Source of the DNA: Pseudisothecium myosuroides
Lineage: Eukaryota; Streptophyta; Bryopsida; Hypnales; Lembophyllaceae
Assembly (NCBI GenBank): GCA_951799445.1
Contig: OX637289.1
Location: forward strand, 6,787,321-6,851,320
Direction of reading: 5' to 3'
Length of the DNA: 64,000 nt
In this document: in pieces, positions 47,446 through 59,111 of the stretch
Position numbering within the stretch: position 1 is the stretch's first letter
Layout of the letters: the number at the start of each line of letters is the position of its first letter
Made by a program: the position numbers and the translations under genes
Notes under the pieces: generated by a model
Databases searched by the model: none
The model's input: the letters and a program-made list of their open reading frames with translations, nothing else
Told to the model about the DNA's origin: nothing

Positions 47446-47751
47446 AACGTTGATAGAGGTTACTTTGGTGGGGATTCCACCATCCACGACTGCGAATTAG
47501 CAGTCACAGTGAACTGCAAAAGTGTGCACAATAACATAATCTCCAGCCCCGAAGTGGAAAAACTGAAAAAGCTTCAAACTGTTGCCGTACTCGAAGGAGG
47601 TTCCAAAGCCATGTCCTACTCGTCAATTTCAATGCTTCGACTGAAGGAAATTATCCAAAAAATCAGGACAAGCAATTTACGTAATCGCTTCGGTGCTCTT
47701 AGAGCCTCTTGCAATCAGCGCCGGCAAAAAAAATTTGAAGTAATAAATTGA
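47446..47751 (+). other. Coding-like open frame, 101 codons, no family recognised
   Basis: Open from the stop at 47443 to TGA at 47749, in GC-richer DNA. The translation starts NVDRGYFGGDSTIHDCELA and later has SPEVEKLKKLQTVAVLEGG and a basic end (QRRQKKFEVIN). It reads like an exon, but the first in-frame ATG is at 47611. If real it is an exon or a captured gene fragment, because it sits between the arms of an inverted repeat amid transposons. I cannot name a family. Confidence 0.35.
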
Positions 47752-47845
47752 CCGCCGCGATTTACAATTTGAAAAGAGCAAATGCCGTATTCATAGCAAT
47801 TCTACCTCCACACGAAGGATTCCCGGGTTTGGAGCTCGCTAGGAC

Positions 47846-48031
47846 ATGCTGGAGGCAACGCGCTTCACGGAAAACGGTCGACAACCACCGGTCAGGAGTG
47901 TCGACTGTTGGTCCTCCACTGAGTTTGCTCAAAACAACCCGGAATTGCACCCAGTGACGTCAGCCTCGCCCCATCGTTTCTGGGGAGGAGTCCAGCACTT
48001 CTCGGTAGCCCAAAACTTCGGAGTAGAATAA
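47846..48031 (+). other. Coding-like open frame, 61 codons
   Basis: GC-rich frame starting MLEATRFTENGRQPPVRSV and ending before TAA. Immediately follows the preceding coding-like frame in a different phase. Same caveats; it may be a second piece of the same captured sequence. Confidence 0.25.
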
Positions 48032-48202
48032 AAATTACAATTTTGCCTCAAATGCCGAGCAATTATTTGGTATCGCTGGCTAGAGCTTTGAGAATGCTAC
48101 AACCACTCTTTGTTCAATTTTTCCATGCAAGTTCAAGAACTGATGCGAAACTGGGGCTAAATAACAGGGAGGACACTCTCTGTCCTCAATGTCACTTTGG
48201 GG

Positions 48203-48849
48203 TTAACCCCTAAATGTCCAAGGTCTGTGTTTTGAACTTTTAGGAATTTGCTTTAAATTGAACCAAAAAAAAACATTTTGATAAATTGTATCAGTTTATT
48301 TTGAATTGTAACCGTACAAATTCAAACTAGACATGTTAGAGATCACATTAGAAAAGAAAACACAACAATATCTCTTACAGATTGAAAGATTATATCGTAA
48401 TGTTTGATCATGAGAGTGTTAAAACTGTGAAAGAGATTTGAGGTCTTTCATTCCTCTTTTCACACGTCAAATCTAAAAATTTGGTCACCAAAAAAATATG
48501 AGGTTAAAGGGCCTAAAAAGGGCCTAACATGCATAACCCCAACCAATTTATGATTTTTCAAAATCTACTCTACAATTTTCTTAAATGGATTTTTAATGTG
48601 ATTTTTTCTCAAAGATCTAGTGTATTTGAGGCTCATTCCCAAGAGTCCTCAACACTAAGGAAAGCCAAGATTGCAATGGACACCCTTGCACAGAATCTTG
48701 AATAGAAAAATCCTAATCAATCATTTTCAAAATCGGATTTTTGATGCTAAAACTAGACTTCAAAAAAGAATTTTACAAAAATATAAACTACTAAAAATAG
48801 CAATTTGATTAGGTTTTATTTAACTTCAAAGTATGCATTTAGGGGTTAA
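48203..48849. mobile_element. TTAA element, 647 bp, inverted relative to 43872-44525
   Basis: Begins TTAACCCCTAAATGTCC and ends GCATTTAGGGGTTAA. The interior is the reverse complement of 43872-44525, e.g. CAAATTCAAACTAGACATG here. Confidence 0.82.
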
Positions 48850-49109
48850 GGTAACTACACCTAAAATCGACCGTCTAAGCAATTCAACTGATTTCAGCAT
48901 GGTTCTCATTATTATATTGGAAATTTTTTGTGGGGTCTTGTTGGTAGTCCAAAGGGGATTCTAGATTCTTTTAGAATGCAATTCTTGGACACCGTATGAA
49001 TAAATTATAAATATTCAAAGTGCTAGAAATAGGTGTTTCTATAACCGACCCTAGACTCTCATGAATAGTGGAAGTACATTTTAGGCAAGAATATGTAGGG
49101 GTTGGTTTC

Positions 49110-49300
49110 AGAAAGGGGTCAAAATTAAATGTAGTTACCTTGAAGGACGGACTGGTGACAATGGAAATCATCCTTTTCACTACCGTGAGAGTCATTGGTT
49201 TAAAAAATACAAAAGCACTCATTGGAAGTCAAACCATTGTAGCTAGAAGACCTCCCTTTTTCACAACAAAATTCCGAGGATGAATAGTTGCACTTCTATC
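49110..49300. repeat. Inverted-repeat partner of 46935-47230
   Basis: See 46935-47230. The left part near 49085-49140 also resembles the 138-bp tandem unit at 31768-32370. Confidence 0.6.
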
Positions 49301-49344
49301 TGCATGCTAGAATTCTTTGTCATTCATCAGTTGCCAAATGCCCG

Positions 49345-50640
49345 TTGCATCGTTTATGGGTTAAAAGCATTATAAAAATTCTACTGTGGTTGGTGTTTGT
49401 TTTCCATGATCAACTAGTGGGATTGGTGGAGTGGTCTTGATAATTCAATTTAGACATGCTCTAGTTTGGGATTTTTTTTGTGAGACGCATAAATAAGGTA
49501 GTTCATAGTAGTTTTGATAGTATTAGCTTGTGCTTTCTCATACATATCAACATCACACTTTTTTCACCTCAAATCAATCAAGCGGTGAAGGGATCAAGTT
49601 TAACCCCTAAAGGCCCAAGGTCCTTTTTCTGCCAAAAAACACTGAAAACTGCCATTTCTATAGTAAAAAGTTAAAAAAAATTAAAATTGTTTTTTTTTCC
49701 ACATCTAACCATAGGATCTTACACCTAATTGGTATGAGAATGTGTGGAAAAAATTTCAGAATTTTTGACCGCACAGATTGCCAGATATCTACGTTTAAAG
49801 TGGACAAAACAAGTTTTTCAGCACATTGCGGGACCAGATTTTTTGACTTTAAACATTTTTAACTTAAAATTTTTTGCACTACAGCGTTTTGAGCTTTAAA
49901 TCTTTATAGTGGAGAATTGACTTGGGAGTCTAGGAAAAAAAAAATTCAAAAAAACTTAATCATCATTCTTAAAAAAATTGTTAAGTAGAAGTATGTACAA
50001 GATAGAAGGAAAATCTAAAATATTCATATATTTTAGATGGAATTAAAATGCACTAATCCCAATGGTGAGATTGTTCTAGCAAGTAAACTAAACCATTCCA
50101 AAAAAAAAAAATTGAAAAATTTCAAAAAATGCATTCCGAAATGAATCCTACAAGTTATTTTTTTCAAGAAGATGCTCTAATTGCCCGAAAAACAAGAATG
50201 TCCATAACTTCCTCATAACAAATCCAAATGAAATGAATCAAAGCTTTCCAAATAGGCAAAAATATAATCTATGAGAAAAAAAATATTAAAAAAAAAATTC
50301 AAATTTTTGTCCCTTTTTTTTTTGCTGCCCGGGCTGCCCCCCGTCCCCTGTTTTCAGCTTATTTGGTCATAACTTTTTTTCCCGGGCACCGATTGAGAAA
50401 AAAATTATATTCCCACAGAGCTTATCAGTTTTCTATCTCCAAAAAAAAATTCATAAAATCAGAACACAATTTCAGCCCATAGGTACCTGCCCGAAAATGC
50501 ATTTGTCCCCCGAAGGGACAACGGGCTTTTAGGGGTTAAAATACTCCTCATTTTTAAAGCTTTGTAAAAATTCAGCCCTTGTTGAGGTTCTTGAATATAT
50601 ATATATGAGTCAGTGCTTGCTTTCATAATCAATAGGTGGA
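49345..50640 (+). pseudogene. Inverted copy of the P450 3' end and flank
   Basis: The sequence from about 49345 matches, reverse-complemented, the DNA running 3' from the last codons of P450 copy 2 (14150 down to 13380). It starts at a TTAAAAGCATTATAA that aligns with the LKAL-stop codons of that gene. GTTTGTTTTCCATGATCAAC and GACGCATAAATA are shared. It carries the TTAA element at 49600-50539 but not the MITE at 13421. No upstream P450 exon is visible, so this is only a tail fragment. Confidence 0.65.
49600..50539 (-). mobile_element. TTAA element (piggyBac-like MITE), complete, 940 bp
   Basis: Reverse-orientation sister of 27215-28138 and 28886-29826. Ends exactly on TTAA at both sides. 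The paralogous flank near 13885 (inverted) reads CAAGTTTGAGATAC, an empty site with the target as TTGA or TTAA. Confidence 0.87.
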
Positions 50641-50911
50641 AAAGTATTTATTCAATTGAAAATGATAATATATATATGAGCATGCTAAGTGCAAATGAAT
50701 TATTATTCAGCAATGGAGTTTGGTTGTCATTTGAGTAAATGCAACAATTTAGATGATATAACTAGGCCAATATAATTCAATTCAAATTAAAATGAGGTCC
50801 AATTCTCAATTGTTTTTTTCTTTAAATTCTTTTTCACTTGCACTAATTTATCAATGTCAGTTTTTTCTTCATTCTTGAAACACCTATTGAATTTACAACA
50901 TGTTACAACCC

Positions 50912-50922
50912 CACACACACAC

Positions 50923-50998
<76 letters not shown>
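50912..50998. repeat. (AC)n(TA)n microsatellite
   Basis: AC repeat 50912-50922 followed by about 37 TA units (50925-50998). Confidence 0.97.
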
Positions 50999-51001
<3 letters not shown>

Positions 51002-51087
51002 CACTTGCAATGCATGGAATAATATTATATTTATAGATCATCACATGATGGGAGGTACCATAGTATTAGAGGCCCCGTTGTAGAAAA

Positions 51088-51600
51088 AAATGATATTCCT
51101 AAGTTCAATTGACTCCAATTCTAATTTATAAAATATAATTTGGCAAAGTAAACAAATCATGGACTAGTAATGTTTATGCATGTTTTGAAAAAAATGGTAT
51201 TTTTGAGTTCAATTGGCTCTAATTTAAATTTATAAAACATTTTGCACATAAAAAATCATACACTAATAATGTTCATCCATATCATGAAAAAATAAATGAA
51301 TAATGGTACTTCTAAGTCCAATTGGCTCCAATACATCACTACTTCTGGACTATTCAGTGAATTATGGACAATGCACTTAAGATCTCCAGATAATTATCTC
51401 TTGATGTTTGTATATATCTCTTGATGTTTTTTTATAGATCTCCTAATGCATCTGGAGATCTCTAGATGATTATCTCCCGATGTTAATTTTGGACTTTCAA
51501 AAGTCCAGAAGTAGTTAGATGTGGCATTCCAATTTTAATTTATAAAATGGAACATGAAATAAATCATGTACTAATAATAAAATCAAAATTGTAAGGTAGA
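51088..51600. repeat. Tandem array, three units of about 107 bp, third split by a MITE
   Basis: Units start near 51088, 51194 and 51304 with TGGTAyTTyTAAGTyCAATTGG-like sequence and continue with AATTTATAAAA and AAATCATG/AAATCATAC. The third unit is cut after GGCTCCAAT (51332) and resumes at TCCAATTTTAATTTATAAAA (51528). Confidence 0.8.
51333..51527. mobile_element. MITE with TGCCACAT(C/T)TAACTACTTC ends, about 195 bp
   Basis: Right end GAAGTAGTTAGATGTGGCA; left end slightly eroded (ACATCACTACTTCTGG). Flanked by TCCAAT on both sides. Because it sits inside a tandem unit whose neighbours are intact, the 6-bp target duplication is directly visible. Confidence 0.85.
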
Positions 51601-53780
51601 AATCATACTCCTAAACCGTAAAGAAACATGGTGCTTTAGGGATTAATTGTTTATCATTTTGTCCTAAATCCTAAACCCTAAAACCACTTCCATTTGGGTG
51701 ACTTGAGATTCTTTTGGCAAAAATTCAACGACTTGGGATACCTTTTGGTAGGAGTTCAACGACTTGAGGATTCCTTTTGGAAGGAGTTAATGGCTAATTA
51801 CTAAGAGCTACATTTACTGCATCACACAAGGCCTACTATTCATTCATTTTTTCATTGCGCATTCTGGACCACTGACAAGTATTAGAATTGATATTGGCAA
51901 CAAAGTTTAAGGGAATTTGAAACATTTGATGGGTTGATTGGCGTACTAAGAGCTTGCAATGTCCCAAAAAAGTCAATGTAGACTATTTATTTTACTTTTT
52001 CATAACTTCCAAACATCTTAGACTAGTCAAATTCATTGGAAAAGGTAAACTCCATAATTTGAGTTTTATCTATTTTTTGATTTGCGAATCGTTGACTTTT
52101 GCAAGCCAAATGATTTGGAAGTAGGAGTACAAAGTTTCTTTGAATAATTTGGGTCTTTTAAAGTCGATAGCGCAATTTATTTGCCATTTGGAGCATTTCT
52201 CTAAAAGTTAGAACATTCACAACAGTAGGATAGGATTTTTAGTAATTAGAAGTAAATTATAATTTTTTGTAGGTAGTTTTATGTACTTTGAGAGGATGAG
52301 GGGCCTTGAAAAAGTACAAAAGGCTGCTCTCTCCTCTCACTTTGTACCCTTTTCCGTTAAGTTGCCATATATGTTGGCTTGTTCTTGAAAATTTGGCCAT
52401 TTGCCAAAAACTTGTTTGAATTTGCATTAGGAGCCATTCAGTGAGTTGTTTTCAAAGGAATTGGGATCCCTTTGAGTTAGCCTTATCCATTTTTATTATG
52501 CTTTGAAGTTTGTTCACTAACCATTGTGTGTCTTTTGTGTTTTTTAGAGTCATTGTTTACTAACCATTTTGGATTGAGCTTATTGTGTGGAATTTTACAA
52601 AATTTTGTAAAAAATCCCCCTAAAGTTTTGACATTCAAAATACACGGTCCGTCGTGGTTAAGGTCATTTGGAAGGCAATGTTTGTTGCAATCCTTGAAAG
52701 TCCCACAATTTTTTAAGTATTATTTGAAGTTTGAATTTCCCCTAACTGGTGGACTTTTGATTTCATACTAACCAAAATCCTTATTCCCCAACCGCACGGT
52801 GAAGCTATCGCAATGTAACTAACTTTTAAAGTGTTTAATTTGGAGCTAAAATCTTATATGGCAGAGCTGTCGCCGCATGACTACTTTTAAGTGTTTTCTT
52901 TATTCTTTTGTTTGTGTGGTTTTCTTTAGAAAGAGAACCCATAAATTTGTGTTTGTTTTGGCCAAAAATTAGTTCAATTCAAGGTAGTGCTCAACTAGTG
53001 GCCAATTTAAATTCAGTTTAGAAAGCCCAATTGACTCGTCCCTATAGAATAAACTAGCAACCCATTTCAATTTAGTTGGGAGCCTGGTTAGGCTTCCCTA
53101 TGGATAGCCGACAACTGGTAGGTTGGCTAATAACAATATAGTTTTTCCTTCAATCTAGCTTTTGCTTCTATTTAATAATTTTTAAAGAATGAAAATCAAA
53201 TTGGTATTTTTTGAATTTTTTCTCCTGGACTTTCAACTCAATTTTTCAACATATTTCTTTTTAAATTTCAATATTGATAGCGCAAAAATAAATAAGCTAA
53301 GAATATTAAAAGTCTTATAATCTAGTCACAATACTTGAAAAAACAACTTGCTTGCTTTGCTTTAAAAGCAAATATTTTGCAATCTATGTATTCAAAGTTT
53401 TTAATTTTTTTTCCCCACATACATTCCTATACTAGTCCATTGCAAGATCCAATAGTTAAATATGCAAAAAAATAGTTTATAATTTTTTTTGCTTTTTGAG
53501 ATGGAAATTGCAATAGAAATGTTAGCTTTGAGGAATTTTTTTAAATAATAAAAGGCTGTGGAACTTTAGGTGGTTAATATACATGGTCACTTTTCTAGTT
53601 TTGAAAAATGAATTAAAAAAATTGTGCATATATAAAATGTACTCATTTTGGTATTTTTTTTCTTTAAGAAGTTTTCTTATTTATTAAATTAATTTACACC
53701 GGGCACTTATGAAAAGTGGAAAGTCATATACAATTGAATTGAAGACAAAGTACATTTGCAGTAATAAAGGTCCATAAAGC
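51601..53780. other. AT-rich spacer, little recognised
   Basis: Near 51630 there is an eroded TTAA-element right end (GCTTTAGGGATTAA), followed by a short CCTAAATCCTAAACCCTAAA run resembling telomere repeat. CGACTTGrGGATrCCTTTTGG is repeated near 51690-51780. No gene. Confidence 0.45.
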
Positions 53781-53803
53781 ACTCGGACTCTAAAAGCATC
53801 CAT

Positions 53804-53880
53804 CTCCTAAAATGTGCACTATTTGTACATTTTGTTTTCTCAATGCACCAACAATGTACAAATAGTGTACATTTTAGGAG
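53804..53880. repeat. 77-bp hairpin
   Basis: CTCCTAAAATGTGCACTATT pairs with AATAGTGTACATTTTAGGAG, extended by GTACATT / AATGTAC around a 21-base loop. Weaker pairing extends outward (AGC...GCT), so it may be a small fold-back element. Confidence 0.75.
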
Positions 53881-53999
53881 GGAGAAGCTCTTAGTGACCA
53901 CTCCGTTTCAACTTCAAAAATCCAAAACTAATTCCACAAAGCTCTAAAAAATACGAAAACAACTTGGATTGGATGCCCATTCCATTTCTTTTTCAAGGA

Positions 54000-54483
54000 C
54001 AATTTCTTGAAAAACAGTGTTTTTCAAAGAGCACAACCTCCCCGAAATGAATTTCCAGTTCTTAAATGGGCTTTATGGACCTTCATCCATCCAACCGCCC
54101 TGGTGGATCTCATTCAAGATGAATGTGACAACAATTTGGCAAATAATATCATATCCTTTTTTAGATCACCGTGTTGGACTATTAACTTTTTGGCTTGGAT
54201 AGTTAGGCCCCATTGGACTTTATTTTATTTTTTAATTAAATTTTTTATGGTGCCCAACTACCCAAGCATTGTTCAAAATAGGGGACTCTGCCTGATTTTC
54301 AAAAAAACAAATTCATCAGGATTCTGTCCAAATTCTGACACGCTTCCCCAAATTTCATCCTCATCGTATGCACTTCTCACTTTTCATTTGCACCGTTCCC
54401 TGTCTTCACTTTATCCCTACAATAGCGATTTTTTTAGAATTTATACTGATCTAAGTCTTGATGAATTTTTTAAAACTTTCCAA
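54000..54483. repeat. Diverged inverted copy of 46320-46760
   Basis: 54050-54210 matches 46340-46364 plus 46655-46760 on the opposite strand, without the CATTAG MITE. The 159-codon open frame through here is AT-rich and not conserved in the other copy, so I do not call a gene. Confidence 0.55.
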
Positions 54484-55690
54484 TAAGGTGGACACACCCA
54501 AAATCACACCCGCCCTGCCTAATAAAACTGCCATCATCACTTTGTCTACACCTCCAAAATCAATATGTACGTATATTAACCCCTAAATGTAAAAATTGCG
54601 TTTTTTTGGCAACATAGTGATTTTGGGCAGCTCATTACGAGTGGAGTTTTTATTTTTTTTCTTTGAAAATTTCACAGGCAATATGTGTTCAAGGAGTAGC
54701 TTTAAGGCCCAACAATTTTCATAACTTTTGACTTCGTGGTTAAAAAGTTATTGCATGATATGTGATTTTCATTGCTCGGCGGGCAACCCGGGCAACTCAA
54801 AAAAGTTCCTTAAAAATCACTTTTAAAAAAAATAAAAATTTGAAATTGTTTCTTTAGATTTATATCTACGTAGGAAGCTTTGAATCATTCTATTTGGATT
54901 AACGAGTCAAAAGTTATGAGGAGTTTAAGTTTACGGGTAGGTATGGAGTCTTTGAAAGTCATACCTACCCACAAACTAAAACTCCTCATAACTTTTGACT
55001 CGTTAATCCGAATAGAATTATTCAAAGCTTCCCACGTAGATATAAATCTAAAGAACCAATTTCAAATTTTTATTTTTTTTAAAAGTGATTTTTAAAGAAG
55101 TTTTTTGAGCTGCCCGGGCTGCCCGTCGAGCAATGAAAATCACATATCATGCAAAAACTTTTTAACCATGAGGTCAAAAGTTATGAAAATTGTTGGGCCT
55201 TAAAGCTACTCCTCAAGCACATATTGTGTGAAATTTTCAAAGAAAAAAAATAAAAATTCCGCTTGTAGTGAGCTGCCCAAAATTGCTATATTGCCAAAAA
55301 ACAACGTTTGGGCATTTAGGGGTTAAAGAAACGATTTCAAAACATCTACCAAAAAAAAACTTTGACCCTTCATAACTATTGCATATGGTGTCCAATTATG
55401 CCTCATTCTTTAGTGCGTTGGAACCTCGCTTCACTAACTAATTTTGAAATATGAAAATTTGACTAATATAATGATATAACTAGGCATAGTGGCAAAAAAT
55501 GGTGGTTTGGGGGGTACCCACTTGAGACTACTTTACATGAGGGTAAAATTTAGCAATAGATTGCCAAAATCACTTTACATACCAATGTTGAATGGTCTTG
55601 GCGAGTTGAAAATCACTTTCTAGAACTTCAGTATTCTTGGCTATTAAATTTTTTGGTTTTTGTCTACTGCAACTATTCCTATTTTGGTTG
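54484..55690. repeat. Dispersed repeat, relative of 21398-22085, hosting a TTAA element
   Basis: Left GTGGACACACCC and right GGGGGGTACCCAC are roughly inverted. Continuous similarity to 21403-21660 is interrupted only by the TTAA element at 54576-55326. Confidence 0.5.
54576..55326. mobile_element. Full-length fold-back TTAA element, 751 bp
   Basis: Begins TTAACCCCTAAATG and ends GGGCATTTAGGGGTTAA. The left and right halves are near-complete inverted copies of each other (arms about 350 bp, centre near 54950), so it would form one long hairpin. The paralogous site near 21470 lacks it. Its right arm equals the right end of the 25028-27035 element. Confidence 0.87.
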
Positions 55691-55869
55691 TTAGTAGTGA
55701 CTACTATTATTTTCTTGTTTGATTTGTTTTTTGATTGCTGTAAGCTTCGTTTCAAAAAGCAAAGGTTAGAACTATTAAAATTCTTCCTCTTTTGTTTGAA
55801 CCAATTCAAGTTTTAGGACCTTGTATGAGCCTTCTTCTATGTCGTGTGTGTGTATAAATCTCATCATTG

Positions 55870-57455
55870 TCAACCTATAATCTTATACTAAAAGTTTCAC
55901 AATTTCAACCATCATATTTTCATCTACACAGTTGTTCAAATTATTTTTATTAGGCCCAATCTTATTGTAGTTTGACAAACTAACCAATAAAACAAACAAT
56001 ATCTTTGCATATCTGCATAAAAAAAATGATTGGCATAGACTCCAAAATTTTAATATCACCATCACCAAACTTTAATAGAGTTTGCAATTGGTGGATTTTT
56101 TTATGTTAATCTAAATTAATTTGATCATTATTTTCCTATCTAATAAATTTCTTGTTTCAATTAGAAATTCATTTTTGGAGACAAAAAAATAGGTGTAGGC
56201 TTATAGAAAGTTATTATAATGATGGAAATATTAATAAAGAAGATGGAAAAAGAATCAAATGGCTATGAAATAATTGAGGAGAACTAGTAATAAGAGTCAA
56301 ATGAAAAGCATTTTTGTGTGTGAAACAAGATATATTAGAATGCAATAAAAATTTCTCTAGAAAAAAAGAAATTCTAAATTATATTCAAGAATGCTACAAT
56401 GAAATTGGTTAAGATCCTTCCAACTAAATGCAAAGGAAAGTAGAAATGGAAAATGTGTGCATGTTTGATTATAGAATGGTGTGTATTTACTAGAAATTAT
56501 TTGCTAGTCTTTGTCATAGAATCTATTTGAGAAAGGATACACCCAAGGGCTAGGGAGAATGTATTGAACTTCATGAGCCATGTCTCTTGGTTCAATGTAT
56601 TGTTTCTCCTTGCAATGAAAATTGTTGTTTTGTTGGAAAAAAAACAAAAACAAAAAACTTCATGAGCCATGGTTTGTCCAACTTCACTCATTAGACCCTT
56701 CATTCACCATAGTCTTGAAGCTAGCAAGGTCATTAGCCTCTTGCAATGCATTAAAACCATGAAAATTTCATTGAGAAGATGCTTGAATTTCATTGATATA
56801 AAAATGTTTTCTGCATATATGTTAAATGATTTATCCTCAATGCTTCAATAATAATAGAAAAGGAAGTTTGGAGTATTAAACTATTGTGTTGAATGGAGTT
56901 TGGCATCAATGGTTGATGTGAACATCAATCTAGTGATTATATCATCCTTTGTCTGACATCAAAACTTTAACTTTGTAGCTTGAAACTCCAAGACCTCCTT
57001 TATAATAGTGCAACATGTAATTATCCTTTGAAAGATTAGTAACCTTCAATGCAAATGCAATACAAAGTGTGCCAATTATCATGGTCATCTATCTTAAATG
57101 TTCCAAATGCTTGCTTAAATCCATGCAGTTAAAAATAATTTGATTTCATAATCATCTTGTCATTCTAAAAGAAGAAAAGTAATTTAAGCAAACTACAATA
57201 TTAGATTTTTCATGATCTTAATTGAATCAACAATGTGAAGTTTCATTCATTCATTCAATTGAAGAGAATTATTTAATTTTTGGCTTTATTTTTCTATGAA
57301 CTACTGGTATAATAGACTTAATTGGAAAATGTGTGCAATACGTGACTAGGAGTCGGAGTTTGGAAAAAACTTAAGACAAAAATCCTCAGAGCACCAAAAC
57401 TGGGGTCTGATGGAGTTTGGTGCCATGTTTTTTTTGTAGTATTCTTAGTTGAGTG
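55870..57455. repeat. Composite dispersed repeat, copy 2
   Basis: Counterpart of 43316-45530: 55870-55950 and 56810-57450 are inverted with respect to it, while 55958-56795 is direct. No TTAA insertion here; the AGTTTAATACTCC-equivalent site is intact. Confidence 0.75.
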
Positions 57456-57543
57456 TTGACACGATCGAATTTGTTGTGAGTTTCTGCATTTGTACCTACG
57501 TACTAGTACTACAGCAGGAGCTGAATTCTTTGAGTCTAGAATT

Positions 57544-57669
57544 ATGCTTCCTTTCGTTGCTGTCGTGGTTGGGGTAGTGCTGTTCGAAGCCACAATGGTG
57601 ATGTCCACGACGTTATGCGAAGAACTCTATCTGTTTCAAGCAGAAGAAAACAACACAGCCATGGCGTGA
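57544..57669 (+). pseudogene. Counterpart of the 33143 small open frame, frame-shifted
   Basis: Same hydrophobic start as 33143-33334, but one T is missing in the run near codon 31, so the frame ends after 41 codons with a different tail. Low confidence that either is a gene. Confidence 0.25.
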
Positions 57670-58496
57670 TGTGGAGAGGAGGTCATTCCACCGAAGCTAA
57701 AAGATGCGAAGCGATGATTGAGAAGAAAGCTTGATTCTACTTGGACTTCTCCTCTACCTCTTCATAAATTCTATGCAAGCAAACTCTGCAGATTCACTAT
57801 ATCTGTGTGAATACAAAACAAGCTCCGTCGACGTTCGAAGATCGAATGCCCATCGTTTGTTCATATTATTGCCGTTTCAAGGACTCAAAGCTTCGGGATG
57901 AGTGCGCCCTGATCACACTTCCCTCTGAAGTCTGAACCACGGTGTCATCATTCATATCAATCTCGGCCTCCACTCAAAGGAAGTGAAAAAGGGGGAGGAG
58001 CATAACGTACTCAAACGAACAACTTGGTAAAAAAGATGAAAATTAAGAGGCCATGAGTGGAAAACGACCGTCCTTGTGTCCTTTGGCGTGACGAAGACCA
58101 TAACTTCTTCCACCGGTAAACTGCCTCTACATTCCAGTTGTCTGTGTGGTCTTTCTGCCCTAGTTTACCCCAACTACTGGAACTGACACGATGTACCAGA
58201 ATTCAACATTTAGAGACATCAAATGTTAAGCAGTTTTTGGTTCTGGGTGTACTTAACCTTGCTGCTGCTCAATGTTACTATCTTGCGGACGACAGTTCTA
58301 AAAGACAAAACGAACATAGAATTCGTTCGCGAGAAACCTTAAAAAAATTCAAGAGCTTTCGTACTGCTGGTAAGGATCTCTCTAATTACACTCCCACAAT
58401 GAGTATTGACGTGCTGGTAACAGGCTGTAAGTTAGTAAAGGTCCTCTTCATTTCATCATCCTTTCCGTGTACTCTCATTCCAAGAGAAATACAAAA

Positions 58497-58725
58497 AGGT
58501 TCATAACATCGTTCACATTTGTTTGGGGGTTTCCTTTTGCTTCCCCCAATTCAGGAGCCTCCGCCAGCAAATGATTTTCCCGAGTTTGACAACGTAGTGA
58601 ATCACGTTACGAGCCTAGCCAATCATATTTCAAGGATTATAATAATATAATTCTCTCCTAGGTATCTTGGGGGGGAATTATACCTCCACTTGGGGGAAAG
58701 CACCTCACTTGGTTTAGCAATTTTA
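58497..58725. other. About 230-bp insertion specific to unit 2
   Basis: Unit 1 reads directly from CCAAGAGACGTATAAAAA to ATGTTAAGTGAATCC. Unit 2 has about 230 bp between the corresponding points. No obvious terminal repeats. Confidence 0.5.
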
Positions 58726-58817
58726 TGTTAACTAAATCCTAGAAAAGGTGGGAAAGGTCAAGGGAATACGGAGAATATGTTGATGCACAGAAGAACGACA
58801 GAATGGTCGAGTCTGTA

Positions 58818-59076
58818 GTAGTTCGATGAGCCTCTTGTGGAGGCCGTTTTGCCATCCAGTTTTACCCCTGGGGAAAACGCAGGAATTTTTTATTTGCGAG
58901 GCACTCTATGATAAAATTTGCAAATTCTGAGTTCATATTTGCAATCAGAGGCCCCAAATTACCGGTAGCTAGGAGAGGTCTAGAACATATCCTAAAGACA
59001 GCACAAAATAGGGGGTCGTTTATTTTACATTCACACTTGGCTTTACCTCCGCAAGAGGCTCGTCGAACTACTATGG
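58818..59076. mobile_element. Fold-back MITE, relative of 46064-46302
   Basis: TAGTAGTTCGATGAGCCTCT at the left is inverted at the right (AGAGGCTCGTCGAACTACTA). Shares TTTGCAAATTCTGAGTTCAT with the other copy. Confidence 0.7.
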
Positions 59077-59111
59077 CGATTCTCAGTTTTCTCCTCGCCT
59101 GAGATTGATGA

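Noticed and set aside
50787..51044. Open frame of alternating Tyr-Ile through the (TA)n run
   Set aside because: Pure microsatellite translation.
51655..51690. CCTAAATCCTAAACCCTAAA telomere-like run
   Set aside because: Only two to three degenerate units; too short to call an interstitial telomere array.
54007..54486. 159-codon plus-strand frame
   Set aside because: Within a dispersed repeat; the other copy (46340-46760, inverted) does not keep the frame, and no known domain is visible.
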